DNA of 64,000 bases, taken from NCBI GenBank assembly GCA_014529385.2, contig CM043965.1, positions 61,545,933 through 61,609,932 of the forward strand. Direction: 5' to 3'. A program made the translations under genes and the position numbers. The notes below the pieces were generated by a model. It did not search any database. It was given only the letters and a program-made list of their open reading frames with translations, and was not told where the DNA came from. Each line of letters begins with the position of its first letter. The first letter of the stretch is position 1. Positions 1 to 12,776 of the stretch are shown piece after piece. The DNA comes from Adiantum capillus-veneris (lineage: Eukaryota > Streptophyta > Polypodiopsida > Polypodiales > Pteridaceae).

Positions 1-1239
1 GTTGCTAGGAATTGAACTTGGGTCTTGTGCATAACCTAGTGGTTAAGGTGAGTCTAAAGGCCCATGTGCATCAGACGTGCCGTTTGTTTGGCGTTCATTG
101 TGTTACACTAAACTAGCATGTGACCCGCGCGTTGCTGCGATCAAAGAAACATGGCCACTATTCTCATAGGGCTATCTTTTCCTCCCAGTGGAACACCATC
201 AATACTCTATTCTACATGTATAGTCTGTTGTATTTCTAAAAGTGATGCATGACACAACCTCTTGACAAATTCTAACAAATATGAATATGTAACTGCAAAT
301 CATTTTTTAATACCAAGCTTGGGAGCTAGGCTCAAAGAAATTATCTTTTGTGAGTTGTTAGCCTTTGTTCAATAAACTTCTATTAGGTTGGGGAGAGAGA
401 GAGAGAGAGAGAGAGAGTCCTCCTTTTTGTGTCTGGGTCTAGCAATGCTACGAAGCTTGATTATATAGCTTAGATAAGTTAGCATGGAATGAAATATTTG
501 AAAGCTAAGAGAATTCAATGTGATCATAAAACTTTGTTTGAAAATGGATTGGATTCTGTAGAATTGGTTTCAACAATGGAAACAAAATTGGTTTCAACAA
601 TGGAGTGGGTTCAATAGAATCGGTTTCAACAACGAGAACACAATTGGATTCAATGTTTTGACTCCACTCTCTTACTTGCTTCTTTCTTTTGAGAGCAAGG
701 CATGGAAATAGTGCACATCATAACCTACTATATAGTAGGAAGGACGTTTTTCCCTTGGTCTACCTAGGGTTGATAGAAGTGCTACCAAATGCAAAAGTAC
801 AAACTGAGTAAGTAAGCAAGTTTTTAAATATGAGTTCCCATAACTGGTACAATGTGTAATCATAAAACTTTTCATGTCTAAGAGTGGAGTTGTGAAAACA
901 TTATTAGGGCTCATAGTTTCCAATGTAGCAAGAGAGCTTCAAGTTTCAAAGAGATGAGTTGACTTTCTTTTAATATCCAGAATATGATTGGCCCTTCCGT
1001 CTATGTTTCTCTACAGATGCCACACTTGCTTGCATCTCTATCTATGTTTTGTGCACAAGTATGGTAATAGTGTTCATCAGATCATAACGATACATAAGTA
1101 GGTTAGTACGTGTACACTATTTGTTCATGTACACTTATGCACCATCGGCACCTTCAAATGTTATAGAAATGAAAGCAAAATAAGGTCACCTAATAGTTTA
1201 TGTGGATGCTCTGGGCCTTCCTAAAAAATTTTAAGCTCC
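1..1239. other. Non-coding AT-rich sequence
   Basis: No convincing gene. It holds a (GA)n microsatellite at about 392-417 and three imperfect copies of a short motif containing 'ATTGGTTTCAACAA' near 560-650. Short open frames here have no recognisable domain and are not called. Confidence 0.6.
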
Positions 1240-2650
1240 ACTATATATAGTATAGAAGTTGTATATGAATGCTCAAAGAAAATCTAGATTTAGTGTTATC
1301 CTACGTACAAATTTTGAGATTTACCTAATTGAAGGTGAGAAGAAACCCTGATTTTACCAGAATTCCACATATAAATTTTGAGATTCACATCTAAATCTAC
1401 CCTCCCACCTCGGATTCCTCATGATGCTTTGGATTCGGTCACGCACCTTGGGTTCACTCACCTTCTGTCTCGGTTTTGCTTGTGTTCAATTAAACCTCGG
1501 ATTTGTTTTCAAATACAAAGCTTCCAATGCTCCTATAGTAGACGTAGATTACGCTAAAATTTTTCATATACATGTTTACCAAGTGTCTCAGCAGAAGCAT
1601 TGTGTATATGAGTGGCTATCAGATTGCTTGAAAGAAAAACACAAGTTTTGTGTATTCTCACATATGAAAATTTGAAATCCACCTCTAAATTCTAGTTTTG
1701 AAGATAAGAAAACCTACAAATTTTAGGAAAAAATCATTGATGAAACATAGTAAAATTGCCTTTAATTTTTCAATCATTCCTTTTTTAAACTTTTTGGAAA
1801 AACATTGTATTGTGTGCAAATGCTCAAAGTAAACTTAGGTTTACCTATAAATTTTGAGATTTAACCATAAATTCTTTTTTTTTTTTTGGCTATACTCACA
1901 ATTGTGAGTGAGAGAATTTATATTAACATGACGGGATTGTATTCTTTTGAAACTAATATAGATTTAGCAACAAAATTCTAACTTGAAGGCAAGAAAAAAA
2001 AACCAAGTTTAACATAAAGCCTAAAGAAATTTAGTGTAAATTTTCTTTGCCTCTTGCTTTTGCCACCTCGGTTTTGCTCGTGCCATTTTAGATTCGTGCA
2101 TGCTGCCTTGGGTTCGCTCCCCCTTTTTGCCATCTCGAATTTTCTCGTCACATCGGATTCGTGCATGCCGCCTTGGGTTCCCTAGCAAAAAAACTTGTCT
2201 TTCACATTGATTTTGCTCGTCTCATTTGCTGCAAATTTTCCTATATGTCGGTTTTTAAACTTTTGTGGAAAAAGCATTGTATTGTATGATAATGCTCAAA
2301 GTAAACTTAGGTTTAGTGTAATCCTACCAATCAAATTTGAAACTTAGCCATAAATTATACCTGGAAGGCGAGAAAAAAACCCAAGCTTAGCACAAATCCT
2401 AGAGAAATTCAGGGTAAAAACCTTCAAATATCATCAAGATTTTTCTCCTCGTTCCGCCTTTGCTACCTCGGATTTGCTTGTTCCACTTTGGATTTGTGCA
2501 CACACCGACGTGAGTTTGCTTGCCTTTTTCCCACCTATTCCCTCGCTTTGGATTCTTCGGATTGGCACACCCCACCTTGGGTTCGCTTGTCTTCCGCTTA
2601 GATTTTTCTCGCCTTCAACGCTTTCCTCCACCCCTCGTCTTGGAATCAAC
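1240..2650. repeat. Tandem block I: about three diverged ~450-bp units
   Basis: The phrase 'AATGCTCAAAGTAAACTTAGG' or a close variant, then 'AAATTTTGAGATTT', 'GAAGGCGAGAAAAAAACC' and a pyrimidine-rich run built on 'CCTCGGATT..GCTCGTG', recurs at about 1268-1460, 1820-2190 and 2290-2600. The middle unit carries an extra segment of about 110 bp beginning with a T-run near 1875. The units are decayed and do not encode a conserved protein. Origin unknown. Confidence 0.6.
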
Positions 2651-2654
2651 CTCT

Positions 2655-2655
2655 G

Positions 2656-2698
<43 letters not shown>

Positions 2699-2765
2699 CA
2701 CCACTACTGGCTCGAAGGATGAAAATACACCCACACGCGATCCTTCTTGCGTCAATTTTTGTAGA

Positions 2766-2834
<69 letters not shown>

Positions 2835-2910
2835 ATAACTCTGAACTTTAGAAGTTGGCACCGGGTAGTGAGTCTCTCTCTCTCTCTCTTATATATATAT
2901 ATATATATAC
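2655..2910. repeat. Compound CT/CA/TA microsatellites
   Basis: (CT)n at 2659-2693, (CT)n running into (CA)n at 2769-2831, and (CT)n into (TA)n at 2871-2908. Apparent Ser-Leu or Arg-Glu repeat proteins here are artefacts of dinucleotide repeats. Confidence 0.9.
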
Positions 2911-2939
2911 ACTTAGGCTCCTCATAATTGAGAGAATTT

Positions 2940-3232
2940 ATGAATTTTAAAGGGTGGCACATAGTTTAACTCCTAAAAAAAGAAGGGGATAAAATATATT
3001 AGAACAGGTAAAAGGCCTGTCAGCTGGGCAATCTCTCTTCTCATTTGGGATGCTAGTGTCACGGCTGATTTTTTACGTACATTTTACCCATTTTAAGGTA
3101 TTTTTTTGTTTTCTATGGGAGAAAATGTTAGCCACTCTCTCAAAAATACACTATAATTCCAAGAAAATAATAATTTCTTGGAAATTGGCAAGGGTCCCCT
3201 TGGTGAGTAGGAGTCCCCATGAACTTGATGGA

Positions 3233-3298
<66 letters not shown>

Positions 3299-3437
3299 GA
3301 CGAATGACATATGTAACAACCCCATCATTTGCATGCATGTCCCCAAAGCGATACAGAATGAAGTCAACTCACAAAGAGACCAACCTTCTCCTTTTTTTCT
3401 AGGGATAGATGTTTGACATTAGTTAGTGTATATATAC

Positions 3438-3476
<39 letters not shown>

Positions 3477-3782
3477 TTTATAGATTTTTTAGGGTGGCAC
3501 ATGGTTTAACTCTCAAAAATAAAAAGGATCAAATAACCCTCAACTGATAAAAGACCCGTCAATTGGGAATATCTCGCCCCATTTGAGATGCCAATGTTAG
3601 GGTTGGTTTTTTGTTAGACATTTGACCCATTTTAAGGCATTTTTCTTGTTTTGTGTGGGAAAAAATGTTAGCTACTCTTTTAAAAGTCATCATAATATTA
3701 AGAGAATAACAATTTCTTGGAAATTTGAAAGGCAAGGGTGTCTTTGGTGAGTAGGAGTCCTCATGAGCTCAATCGAAAAATA

Positions 3783-3822
<40 letters not shown>

Positions 3823-4330
3823 GGCCAATGACATGTAAAACAACCTATAATTTGCATGCATGTCCCCAAAGCGATACAAAATGAAGTCGACTCACAAACA
3901 ATCAAACCTTTTTCTTTTTTTCTAGGGATAGATGTTTGACATTAGTTAGTGTGTGTGTGTTCATCATAATATAGAAATTTTATAGATTTTTTAGGGTGGC
4001 ACATGGTTTAACTCTCAAAAATAAAAAGGATTTAATAATTCTGACTTGATAAAAGGCCCGTCAATTGGGAAATATCCCCATTTGAGATGCCAATGTTAGA
4101 TTTGTTTTCTTTAAAACATTTTACCCATTTCAATACATTTTTCTTGTTTTATATAGCTACTCTTTTGAAAATACATGATAATATTAAAAAAATAACAATG
4201 TCTTAAGAGCAAGGGTGTCCCTTGTGAGTAGGAGTCCCCACGAGCTCAATCGTAAAATCTCTCTCTTTCTCTCTCTCTCAATAATGTAAATAACAACCCC
4301 TACCTTTGAATGCGCATGCCCTCAACGCGA
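2940..4330. repeat. Tandem block II: three ~500-bp units with embedded CT/GT microsatellites
   Basis: Three successive copies begin near 2945, 3487 and 3991 with 'AGGGTGGCACATRGTTTAAC'. In order each has 'AAAGGCCYGTCAATTGGG', 'TTTACCCATTTYAAG', a 'GTGAGTAGGAGTCC' box, a (CT)n tract, and then (first two copies) 'CTAGGGATAGATGTTTGAC'. The (CT)n tract is about 60 nt in copy 1, 36 nt in copy 2 and short and interrupted in copy 3. A (GT)n tract lies at 3440-3471. Non-coding. Confidence 0.8.
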
Positions 4331-5045
4331 GACCGACCTAAATTGATGCGCGGACATGCGAACCTTCTACTTTTTCTCAACCGCTTTTAAAAATAAAAAC
4401 TTAAAACAAATTTATAAAAGGTATCAATATTGGTCTTGAAAAAAGCCCCTTGATAAAACAAAGCCAAAATATATCATTAAAAATCAAATTTTTATTAAAT
4501 AACAAAATCTCCACCAAAACTATGTTTACTTGCCTAGGTGGAGTGAAACTAAATTTATACATTTATTCTATGTATAGTTGAAAGTCTTTGGTCCTTACAT
4601 TGTACATTTTCAAAGGCTTTTCATTTCCCTATGCGTATCAAATCTGACCCTTCACTTTTGCATTTTACATTATAGATTAGATGCTTGGTCTAAACTTTTG
4701 TGAAGTGAACCAATGCATGACACGTGGATGTCTTCTTCTTGCTTGAAATTTTTAAGCTGCATAAGTATAGTATAGAATCTAACATGCAAGTAGTCTACAT
4801 AAAATTTTATCCCCCCCCCCACACAGGTTCACGAACGAACTTTAGCCTGTTGGAAAGGCAAAGGCATCATGAGCAGTTGGGCAGGAGCCCAAAACCTATC
4901 AACACCTCTTGTGCATTGCATGTCCGGAGGTTGCATGGTTTGGGTGAGGGGGTTTAGCCGGTTCAGTTTGCACATAGATGGACATCACGCTAGCGAGTAA
5001 CATGTTGCCATGTCATCTCCATACGGATCTGTGCGACATAGCTCC
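4331..5045. other. Non-coding flank left of the Harbinger element
   Basis: AT-rich, with a C11 run at about 4810-4820. No supported gene; short open frames lack any recognisable domain. Confidence 0.55.
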
Positions 5046-5048
5046 TTA

Positions 5049-5065
5049 GGGTGGTTACAGACTGC
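5049..5065 (+). repeat. Left terminal inverted repeat of the Harbinger element (candidate)
   Basis: GGGTGGTTACAGACTGC, preceded by TTA at 5046-5048. Pairs with 19198-19214 in inverted orientation. Confidence 0.55.
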
Positions 5066-5855
5066 CCTTGAGTGCCCAGCGCCTGCCCAAACATTGAGCA
5101 GCTTTTAAAAAACTTGTCCACCCAATATTGGGCACTGGTGTTTACAGACACAAGTTTGGGCGCTGAAACTTATATAATAAAAAATATCAATCTGTTATGC
5201 GCAACAGCAAAACCAAGCATTTTTTTCACGCATCAGCTACATCAGCTATCAATAGAAAGTTATCAGTACGTGCAGCCACAAATTTGCTATCAGCTCTAAC
5301 AGCAAGACATACGACTGCGTTAAAAAGTGCTCCGCCAGTATGACAAGAATGTCGTTGCAAAACAAGATTACGCTTTGAAGACTAGAACGAATCAAAACAC
5401 CAGCAAACCATAGAGACTAAACCATGCACAACACAAAATCGTACATTCGACCTACAAGACAAATTGATTGTTCATTCACGACCACCAAGACAACCACTGC
5501 AAGACCTACAAGACATTGATTTGTACTTAACGACCTGCCAAATAAAAATTGTACAGTCGACTCGTCGAAATGATTCTCGAACGCATTAACAACAAATCAT
5601 GAGTGGAGACATAACCTTGCAAAACAGCACTGCACGGATTTGTACTTGATGACCTGCAACAGAACTGCGTTAACAACAACATTATCCAGCAAGTACATAA
5701 AAATTGTACATTCAACTCATCAGAACGATTCTCGAATGCATTAACAACAAAACATGAGTGAAGACAAATCTCGAAAGCATTAACAACAAAACATGAGCAA
5801 GTACTCTCCAATACAAATCAAGTCTCGACTCTCCAATACATAAAAGATAGTTGAG
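5066..5855. other. Harbinger subterminal non-coding region
   Basis: Lies downstream of the transposase stop. It contains three copies of a motif close to 'GCATTAACAACAAAACATGAG' (about 5583, 5739 and 5777), a common sort of subterminal repeat in DNA transposons. An internal stretch at 5098-5127, 'TTTTAAAAAAC..TTGTCCACC', is repeated in the same orientation at 19175-19198 near the other end. No gene. Confidence 0.5.
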
Positions 5856-6977
5856 CTACTCGCTCTCAAAACTCTCGTCAGCAGAATCATTGTCTCCAAA
5901 AACCGCAACAGCATTTCTTTGCTCTCTCTCCTTAAACATCACTCTAGCAATGTTATCTCGCCTATGTGCCCCACTGACAACAACATCAGAAGAAACATCG
6001 CCTCCATTTTGTGCCCTCTCTACTGCTTGTGAAGAGTCAGAGTCCATCAAGCAAGAGACTTCTGCAAGAGCGTCATTTAATCCGCTACGAACTATTGTAT
6101 CCAAGCTTGTGGCATCCAATTGAGCTTGGGCCCGTTGTAGCTCACCGTGGGCTTCTCGAATCCACCCTTCATCAAATGAATCTGCGTGAATAATACACAT
6201 GTTATGGAGGACCAAGCATGTTCGGATCATCTTCGGCACATTCTGCAAAAGCATGTCACAACGCTTTAGAAGGATTCTGAACTGAGCTTTGAGCATTCCA
6301 AAAGCGCGCTCCACAGGCATTCTCGAACTGGATTGGATGTAGTTCCAAAAGTACCGCTCTGAAGATAAGTCGTCTTTACTACCTTTGAAAGGTGGAAGCA
6401 TCCAGAATCTTGCTGGATACACACAATCCCCCAAGAGACAATAATTGCCTAGGCAACCTACTTCACATTTTTGACCTAGATGACTCCGTTGAAATACATT
6501 CCAATCATGCATGGACCCTGCCCACCCTATGTCGTAATCCCAAACAACGCAATTTTCGGCCACTGTCATCTGCAAGATAATTGAGTAGAATCCCTTTCTG
6601 TTGAAATAGTCCTCATGATTGGCTCGAGGTGCAATGATTGGCACATGGCTACCATCTACTGAACCTATCACAAAAGGAATACCGTGGATTGCCTCAAAAT
6701 CCTTGGCAAGGCTTTGCATCCTGTCAGTCGAAGGCCACTTGACAAAAAGATCATGCAGACCGGAAGAAGACACTGCATCGCAAAATTGGATGACAATCTC
6801 TTGTGCTGCGGCTGTGGAGATTGAGTACATGTCTGCAATAATTTGGAGACTCGCCCCTGAAGCCAAATTATGTAAAGCTACACATACTCTTTTCTCAACA
6901 GTGATTGCCTTGCGACAATTTGTGTCAGAGCGGCGCATCTTTGGAGCTAACCATGTTGTCAAGAAATTGAAGGTGTC
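5856..6977 (-). pseudogene. PIF/Harbinger transposase, catalytic C-terminal part (DDE_Tnp_4, HARBI1-like)
   Basis: This piece holds the nuclease domain that excises and inserts the element. In the 368-residue fragment the expected acidic triad is visible: D103 in GSVDGSH, D179 in LLGDCVYP and E218 in MPVERAFGMLK. An HDW motif lies between them and 'LVLHNMCI' follows. An N-terminal helix-turn-helix-like region (VEKRVCVALHNLASG) is also present. The right-hand end at 6977 is not a natural start: it abuts the LTR of element G exactly. The reading frame resumes in phase at 15782, once the insertion and one GTGTC copy are discounted. No stop interrupts the remaining sequence, so the transposase was probably intact when G inserted. 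Confidence 0.92.
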
Positions 6978-8598
6978 TGTAATGGAATTTGCCTATTCAA
7001 TTTGAGAATAGCGGAATTTAATGAGAGTACTTTCAAGAAATGATTTTGTGAGCATAGCGGGTAGACATAATTGAAGATAGCAACATAATCATAGCAATTA
7101 GTTAACTTGGCATAGACAATACTTTTGCAAGAGAGAGAGTTTAGAGAACATAACAACAATTGAGGACCGGATTTATGTGGAGCCGGTCCCCCCTCCAATA
7201 GGCATTTGTATTATGATTTCTCCCATAAAGAGAGACTTGTTACAATACAGTCTTTGTGTTCCTTGTGACCTAGGTGATGCCATGAAGATGGAAGGCTTCA
7301 TGCACCACAAACATAACATAAACTTGAAGAAAGCTTTAACTATCCCAAGCCTCAGTCCCAAGACCTCAAACACCTTCGAAGGTGGAGAGAGCTAGCAGGG
7401 AATGAGGGTAGGGAAGAGGAAGAAGAAACATTTCGTAGGAGAAAGAATTAGTTCCTCACTTATCATACTCTTGTTGCTAGCATACATAATAGCATAGTAA
7501 TGAAGAAGAAGGAGATGGCAAGCTTAAGCATTGAAGCATGGCTCTTGGTTGGATTTGCACTCCATAGCCAAGAGTGTTGGTGTAGGCTCTCAACCTCTAC
7601 TTGCTTGGAGAGGGAGATCTTGCACTTTGCATATCACACAATGAGAGTGCTTGTGAGTGTGTGTGGGTGAGTATACCCCCTAGGCACCCCCCTAGCTTGC
7701 TTGGGTCGACCCCCCCTTGTAGCTCATGCCTGAAGCTCATTGGACCCCTCCAGGCCTAGCCAATCACAAGCAGGAGCCATTACAAGCAACATGGGTAGCC
7801 TTGGGACAAGTGTCCCCCTTTCCCCTTTGAGAGAGAGGACTTGATAAATGCTAAAACAATTAGATAATTCATGTAATTTATCATTGGACCCCTTTGAAGC
7901 CTAGCCAATAGGCTTCAAGCAACACATGAAGGTAACATGGGTAGGGGCCTGAGATGTGTCCTTGCTGCCTCTTCAAGATGGGCTTCCCTTGTGTGTGTGA
8001 GTGGGTGTTCTCTCTCTAGGCCCTAGGAAAGGGCTCGCCCCCCCCTCTGTAGGAATGCTTTTGACTTTTAGGTGATCAAGCACCTTACTCACCAAGCATG
8101 ACAAAGCACTTGAACTAGGGGGGTTCCCACAAGCATCTCAGGCAAGCTTCTCAAGGCACCTCAAGTACTTTAATCATGCAGCAAGTCAAGCACCTCAAGC
8201 ATGGAGCCAGTCAAGCACCTCAAGCATCTTAATCAAGCACCTCAAGCATGAAAAACACCTCAAGCATGACAAGCACCTCAAGCAGGACAAGCACCTCGAG
8301 CTTGGGCCGGGTTCCCACCTCAAGCTCAGCCCTAGCTTACTTAAGGTCAAAAGGACTTTTACACACATTTATTGGAGGTCTTCAATGAAGCTAACCCTAA
8401 GGTCTTGCTCCATTGGTTAGCCTTGCTCTTTGATAGACCATCTCCCTTTTGGGCCCCTTTACATTGGCCCCGTGTTGAGATAGATCTAAAAGCACATACC
8501 TATATCTTAACACTTGTTCCCGTTTATTCTCCCACATTAAGTGATCAATTTAATATGAGAAAATCATTTGGGTTAGTTAGATATTAGATTTTATGACA
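6978..8598 (-). repeat. 3' LTR of element G (1621 bp)
   Basis: On the minus strand it starts TGTCATAAAATC and ends TTCCATTACA. Internal features: a run of about eight 16-17 bp repeats built on 'AAGCACCTCAAGCATG' at about 8160-8300, and C-rich stretches. It differs from the other LTR by one C/T change near 7687 and small indels near 8025-8055 and 8405. Confidence 0.95.
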
Positions 8599-8612
8599 TT
8601 ACCTCTCTCTTG
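8599..8612 (-). other. Polypurine tract of element G
   Basis: Minus strand CAAGAGAGAGGTAA immediately before the 3' LTR, the plus-strand DNA priming site of the element. Confidence 0.75.
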
Positions 8613-8959
8613 AAATCATAGTCGTCGTCTCGACTATGAGGTAGAAGAGATAAAGTCTTAGTCATTAGTCAATCGTACTTAGCGGGTAAAGGATCCCTTT
8701 TTACCCTACGACATCTTTCCAAGATGGATGACTAATCCATTTGGTGCTTGGGAGACATAGCTGCCGCAAGCATGTCTGCTCTTTAGTCCATTTCATTCTC
8801 CCAAAGTAGAGTGACAAATTCTACTTGGTGTTTGAGAGACGTCGTCATCACAAACATGATTCTAAGCATGCATACTAGTTAAATTTGTGCACAATTAAAA
8901 AGAGGACTAGTCATATAAGACAAAAACATGAGTTATTTAAAAGAAATTTGTACATTTGC
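8613..8959. other. Non-coding 3' leader of element G
   Basis: Between the pol stop and the polypurine tract. No gene seen. Confidence 0.6.
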
Positions 8960-9793
8960 TTACTCTAATGTAGCATTGTAAGCATTGACAAGGTTCATAC
9001 TATCCTTAAGTTGTACTCCTTGCATCCATTTAGCATCTTCAAAAGGATAATTTTTGAACTTAATAAGATACCGTCGGATAATCTTACCATGTCGTAGTAC
9101 CTTGTCTTCATGCCGAAGGATAGCTTCGGGTTGTAGCACCTCTTCTTGGTCTTCAACTTCGGGAGGGTCTTCAATAATTGGTTCAATTGGTGGCTCTCCT
9201 TTGTAGGGCTTAAGTAAGCTTACATGAAAGGCATTGTGTATAAGCCAATGGTTGGGCAACTTGAGTTGATAAGCCGTCTCATTGATAGGCTTTAAAATTT
9301 GGAAAGGACCATAGTATCTTTTTGCTAGTTTAGCATAATACTTTTGATGGCCCGTAGGATTTTTGTCCGTCGTTTGCCTTAATCGAGCCTTAGGAAACTT
9401 GAGTAAGACCCAATCATTTTCTTTGAACATTAAGGCTCTTCTGTGCTTATCAGCAGCAGCTTTTTGCCTTTGTTGAGAGATGGCTATAGCCTCCCTAATC
9501 TTTTGAAAAGATTCTTGTAGGTCACGGCTATACTCATCGGCGGCGAAGATCTTCCCATGTACTTTCAGTAGCAAGGGACTTTTAGGTCTTCCTTCTATGA
9601 TCTCGAAAGGTGCTTTGCCCGTAGAAGTATGTACAGTATTATTGTAGGCATACTCTACTAGCGGTAAATACTTTTCCCATTGTGAGCGTTGATCTACTTC
9701 GGTAACATAAGTCTTGAGTAGATCGAGTATCGTAAGATTGGCTATCTCACTTTGGCCATCCGTTTGTGGGTGATAGGCCGAAGAGAAATTCAA
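8960..9793 (-). pseudogene. G pol, C-terminal part: integrase core end, GPY-like module, chromodomain-like tail
   Basis: Starts out of frame with the rest of pol, at 'NFSSAYHPQTDGQSEIAN'. It contains the last catalytic acid of integrase (E in LPLVEYAYNN), the 'RYYGPFQILKPINETAYQLKLP' GPY-like module, and a chromodomain-like tail (EAILRHEDKVLRHG..RRYLIKFKNYPFEDAKW) over roughly residues 222-277. Chromodomains of this family are thought to steer integration to particular chromatin. A run of six A (minus strand) just upstream is the likely site of the frame break. One base fewer there would fuse it to the preceding frame. Hence a broken gene, though almost complete. Confidence 0.9.
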
Positions 9794-12776
9794 TCTTTTT
9801 TCCTAGATTTTCAAAGAGACCTTTCCAGAAATTACTGGTCATTCTAGGATCTCTATCTGACACGATGGATGTGGGTAATCCATGGTGTTTGAAAATCTGA
9901 GATATGAAGAGAGTTGCCATTTGATGTGCCTTAATAGTCTTTTTGACAGGAATAAAATGTGCTTGCTTGCTAAACCTGTCGACTATTGTCCATATTCCTG
10001 TATTCCCATGGATAGACTTGGGTAATCCAAAGATGAAATCCATGGATATACTCTCCCATGGTGAATTTGGAATAGGCAATGGCTGGAGTAATCCAGGTTG
10101 CTTCCCTCTATCATACTTGGTCTTTTGGCATACTACACATTTTGAAACATACTCTTGTATGTCCACTTTCATGGTAGGCCAATAGAAATACGTCTCTACT
10201 CCTCGGAGAGTAGGTTGAATACCTCTATGCCCTGCATATGGAGGAGCATGGGATTCATACATAACCTTCTCACGAAGGGAATGGGTAACACATAGCCTAT
10301 TGCCGTGGAGAAGATAACCATCCTGCAAGGTGAATGGTTCCTCTTTCTTCCCCAAAGCAAGGGCTGACATTATGTCTCTAAAGTCAGGGTCAGTAGCATA
10401 CTCATCTATCATAGAGGATAGATCATTGTGAGTAGCTATAGACACCGCATTAACTTTTGGTCGTCGTGAAAGTGCATCGGCAACTTGATTGTGCTTACCA
10501 GCTATGTGAGCAATATGGAAATTAAATTGCGAAAGAAAATTTGCCCACCTCATTTGTTTGTCGGAAAGCTTGGTTTGCGTCATGAAATACTTGAGACTTT
10601 GGTGGTCGGTTCGTAGGATAAATGGAGTCCCCAATAGGTAGTGCTTCCATGTGTCTAGGGCATGTAGAACAGCTAAAAGCTCTTTCTCATAAATGCCCAT
10701 GACTCGTTCATCACCATTGAGCCTTCGGCTCTCATATGCTATGGCATGCCCTTCTTGAAGCAAAACCGCTCCAAGGCAATCACCACAAGCATCACATTGG
10801 ACCTCAAATGGCTTTGAGAGATCCGGAAGCACGAGGACTGGTTGGGAAGTAAGCTTCTCTTTGAGTTTTTCAAAAGCATTTTGCTCCTTAGCAGTCCATA
10901 CAAACTTAACGTTCTTCTTGGTTAAGTCGTGTAGTGGTCCTGCTACTTGAGAGAATTTTGCTATGAAGCGTCTATAGTATGCACACATACCAATAAAGCT
11001 TCTTAGCTCATGTAGATTCCTTGGGTTAGGCCATGATTTTATTACCTCTACCTTTGATGGATCCATACGAATACCATCGTGAGAGATAATATGGCCTAGA
11101 TATTGAATCTCTTGAAGGAAGAATTCACTTTTCTTTTGGTTGAGAAAAAGTTTGTTCTCCCTCAAGGCTTGAAAAATCACTTGGAGATGTTGCTTATGTT
11201 CCTCCAAAGACTTGGAGTAGATGATGATATCATCGAAGAACACTCCAGTGAATTTTCGATATGGTCTAAAAATTTTCTCCATCAAACGATTGAACGTAGC
11301 TGGTGCATTAGTCAAGCCAAAAGGCATGACTAGATATTCATAAAGACCAAATGTTGTGCGAAACGCGGTCTTTAAGATATCCTCATCCACTATCCTTATT
11401 TGATGATAGCCACTCTTAAGGTCAATCCTACTGAAGTAGGTAGAGCCTTGTAGCTTATCAAACAGATCTTCTACCCGAGGTACGGGAAATCTGTTTTTGA
11501 TAGTGATATGGTTTAGTGCTCGATAGTCCACACACATACGGTATGTACCATCTTTCTTTTGCACTAAAAGGACTGGAGAACAAAAGGGAGAGGAACTAGG
11601 CCTCACCATCCCTTTGTCTACCAGCTCTTGTACTTGCCTCATGATCTCCTCTTGTTGAGCTTGTGAGACTCGATAAGGAGGTTTGTTAGGCGGTGAGCTT
11701 CCTGGAAGGAGCTCAATACGATGGTCATCATCCCCTCGTTTTGGAGGTAGGTCCATAGGGATATCATCGATGAACACATCTTGGAATCCTTTTAGAAAAG
11801 TAGACAAGTCTAACTCTTCTTGATTCCTATCATTTTCATTTGATGAAACATTATTAGCTTTTAGAGACTCTTTGACATAAATCATGTACGCAGAAACTGA
11901 GCTCTTCATTGATTTATCAAAAGAAAGAGGATTTACAAGTGGAATAGTGCGACCACGCTCATTAGCATCTATATACATGTTCTTTCCCCTGTAGGTGAAG
12001 TAAATTCTCCTTTCAGGGAACTTCATGTTGGCAGCCATGCGATCAAACCATGGTGCCCCTAGGATAACTTCCTGATGTTGGAGGGGAGAGATGAAGAAGT
12101 CTTCTTTGTCGACATAGCTTTGGACATGAAGCCTCAACTTCCCAATCAAGGGAGTAACGGAAGCTTGTTGTCCCTTGAAAGCTGCATCAGCTGTTACTAT
12201 ATCTCCCATCTCAAAAGCTTGAATGCCCAACTTGGTGGCCAACTCTATTGATATGAAGTTGAGAGTAGAGCCAGGGTCAAACAAGATGAAGGCATCATGC
12301 TCTCTTACCTTTCCCCAAGCATAGGAGAGTGATGATCCTTTGCAATGAGCATCCTCTTTTGGAGCTTTGATGGTGGAAGCCCTAGGAGTCTCATTGCGAG
12401 TATTCTTCTTGGGGCAAGAACGATAGCCATGTCCTTGCTCCCCACACTTGAAACACTTATGGTCCTTGCGAAAAGCTTCAAGCTCTTCAGGAGAGAGTTT
12501 GTTTTTACCTTTGTAAACTTCCTTCTCCTTGGACCGATTGTTGTTGTTGTTGTTGGAAGTGCCTTGGGAATTATTTTGAGCATTGGATTTCCCCTTTGCA
12601 TCATTTTTATCTTTTTTTTCCATGGGCTTGACATTACGTCTAGCCCCTTGATGGAAATTGATGCGTGAAGAAACCATGGTGTGGTGGATTACTTCGGTAA
12701 TAGTACCGGGCAGTTGAGAGTTGATATATTCGGCCATCTCTTCAGGTAACACAGAATTGTTGTCTTTGCTCGGCAA
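9747..12776 (-). pseudogene. G pol: zinc knuckle, protease, reverse transcriptase, RNase H, integrase
   Basis: A 1009-codon frame without stops. Visible in order: gag-end CCHC knuckle CFKCGEQGHGYRSC (108-121); retropepsin-like motif FDPGSTLNFIS (near 166, with D-P-G rather than D-S/T-G); reverse transcriptase from about 380 to 560 with FFDD at 513-516; RNase H with 'DACGDCLGAVL' and 'TDHQSLKYF'; integrase H2C2 finger (ESHAPPYAGHRG..CVVCQ); and the first core aspartates (SMDFIFG, VSDRDP). It is normally made as a gag-pol polyprotein. The frame loses register with gag near 12750 and with its own C-terminus near 9790. The first codons listed are frame-open residues, not a proven start. Confidence 0.93.

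Noticed and set aside
2520-3416. Open frames encoding Ser-Leu or Arg-Glu repeats
   Set aside because: They are translations of (CT)n/(GA)n microsatellites; the same applies near 53385-53890, 62229-62600 and 63247-63500.
7173-7395. Small open frames within the G LTR (also 14348-14570)
   Set aside because: They occur identically in both LTRs, with no start context or domain; shadows of LTR sequence.
8160-8310. Regular 16-17 bp repeats resembling a CRISPR array
   Set aside because: Repeats are contiguous without unique spacers, lie in a plant LTR and recur identically in the other LTR of element G.
9780-9800. Programmed -1 frameshift at A AAA AAG in G pol
   Set aside because: A -1 shift meets a stop almost at once. 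The needed shift is +1, which fits a one-base insertion better.
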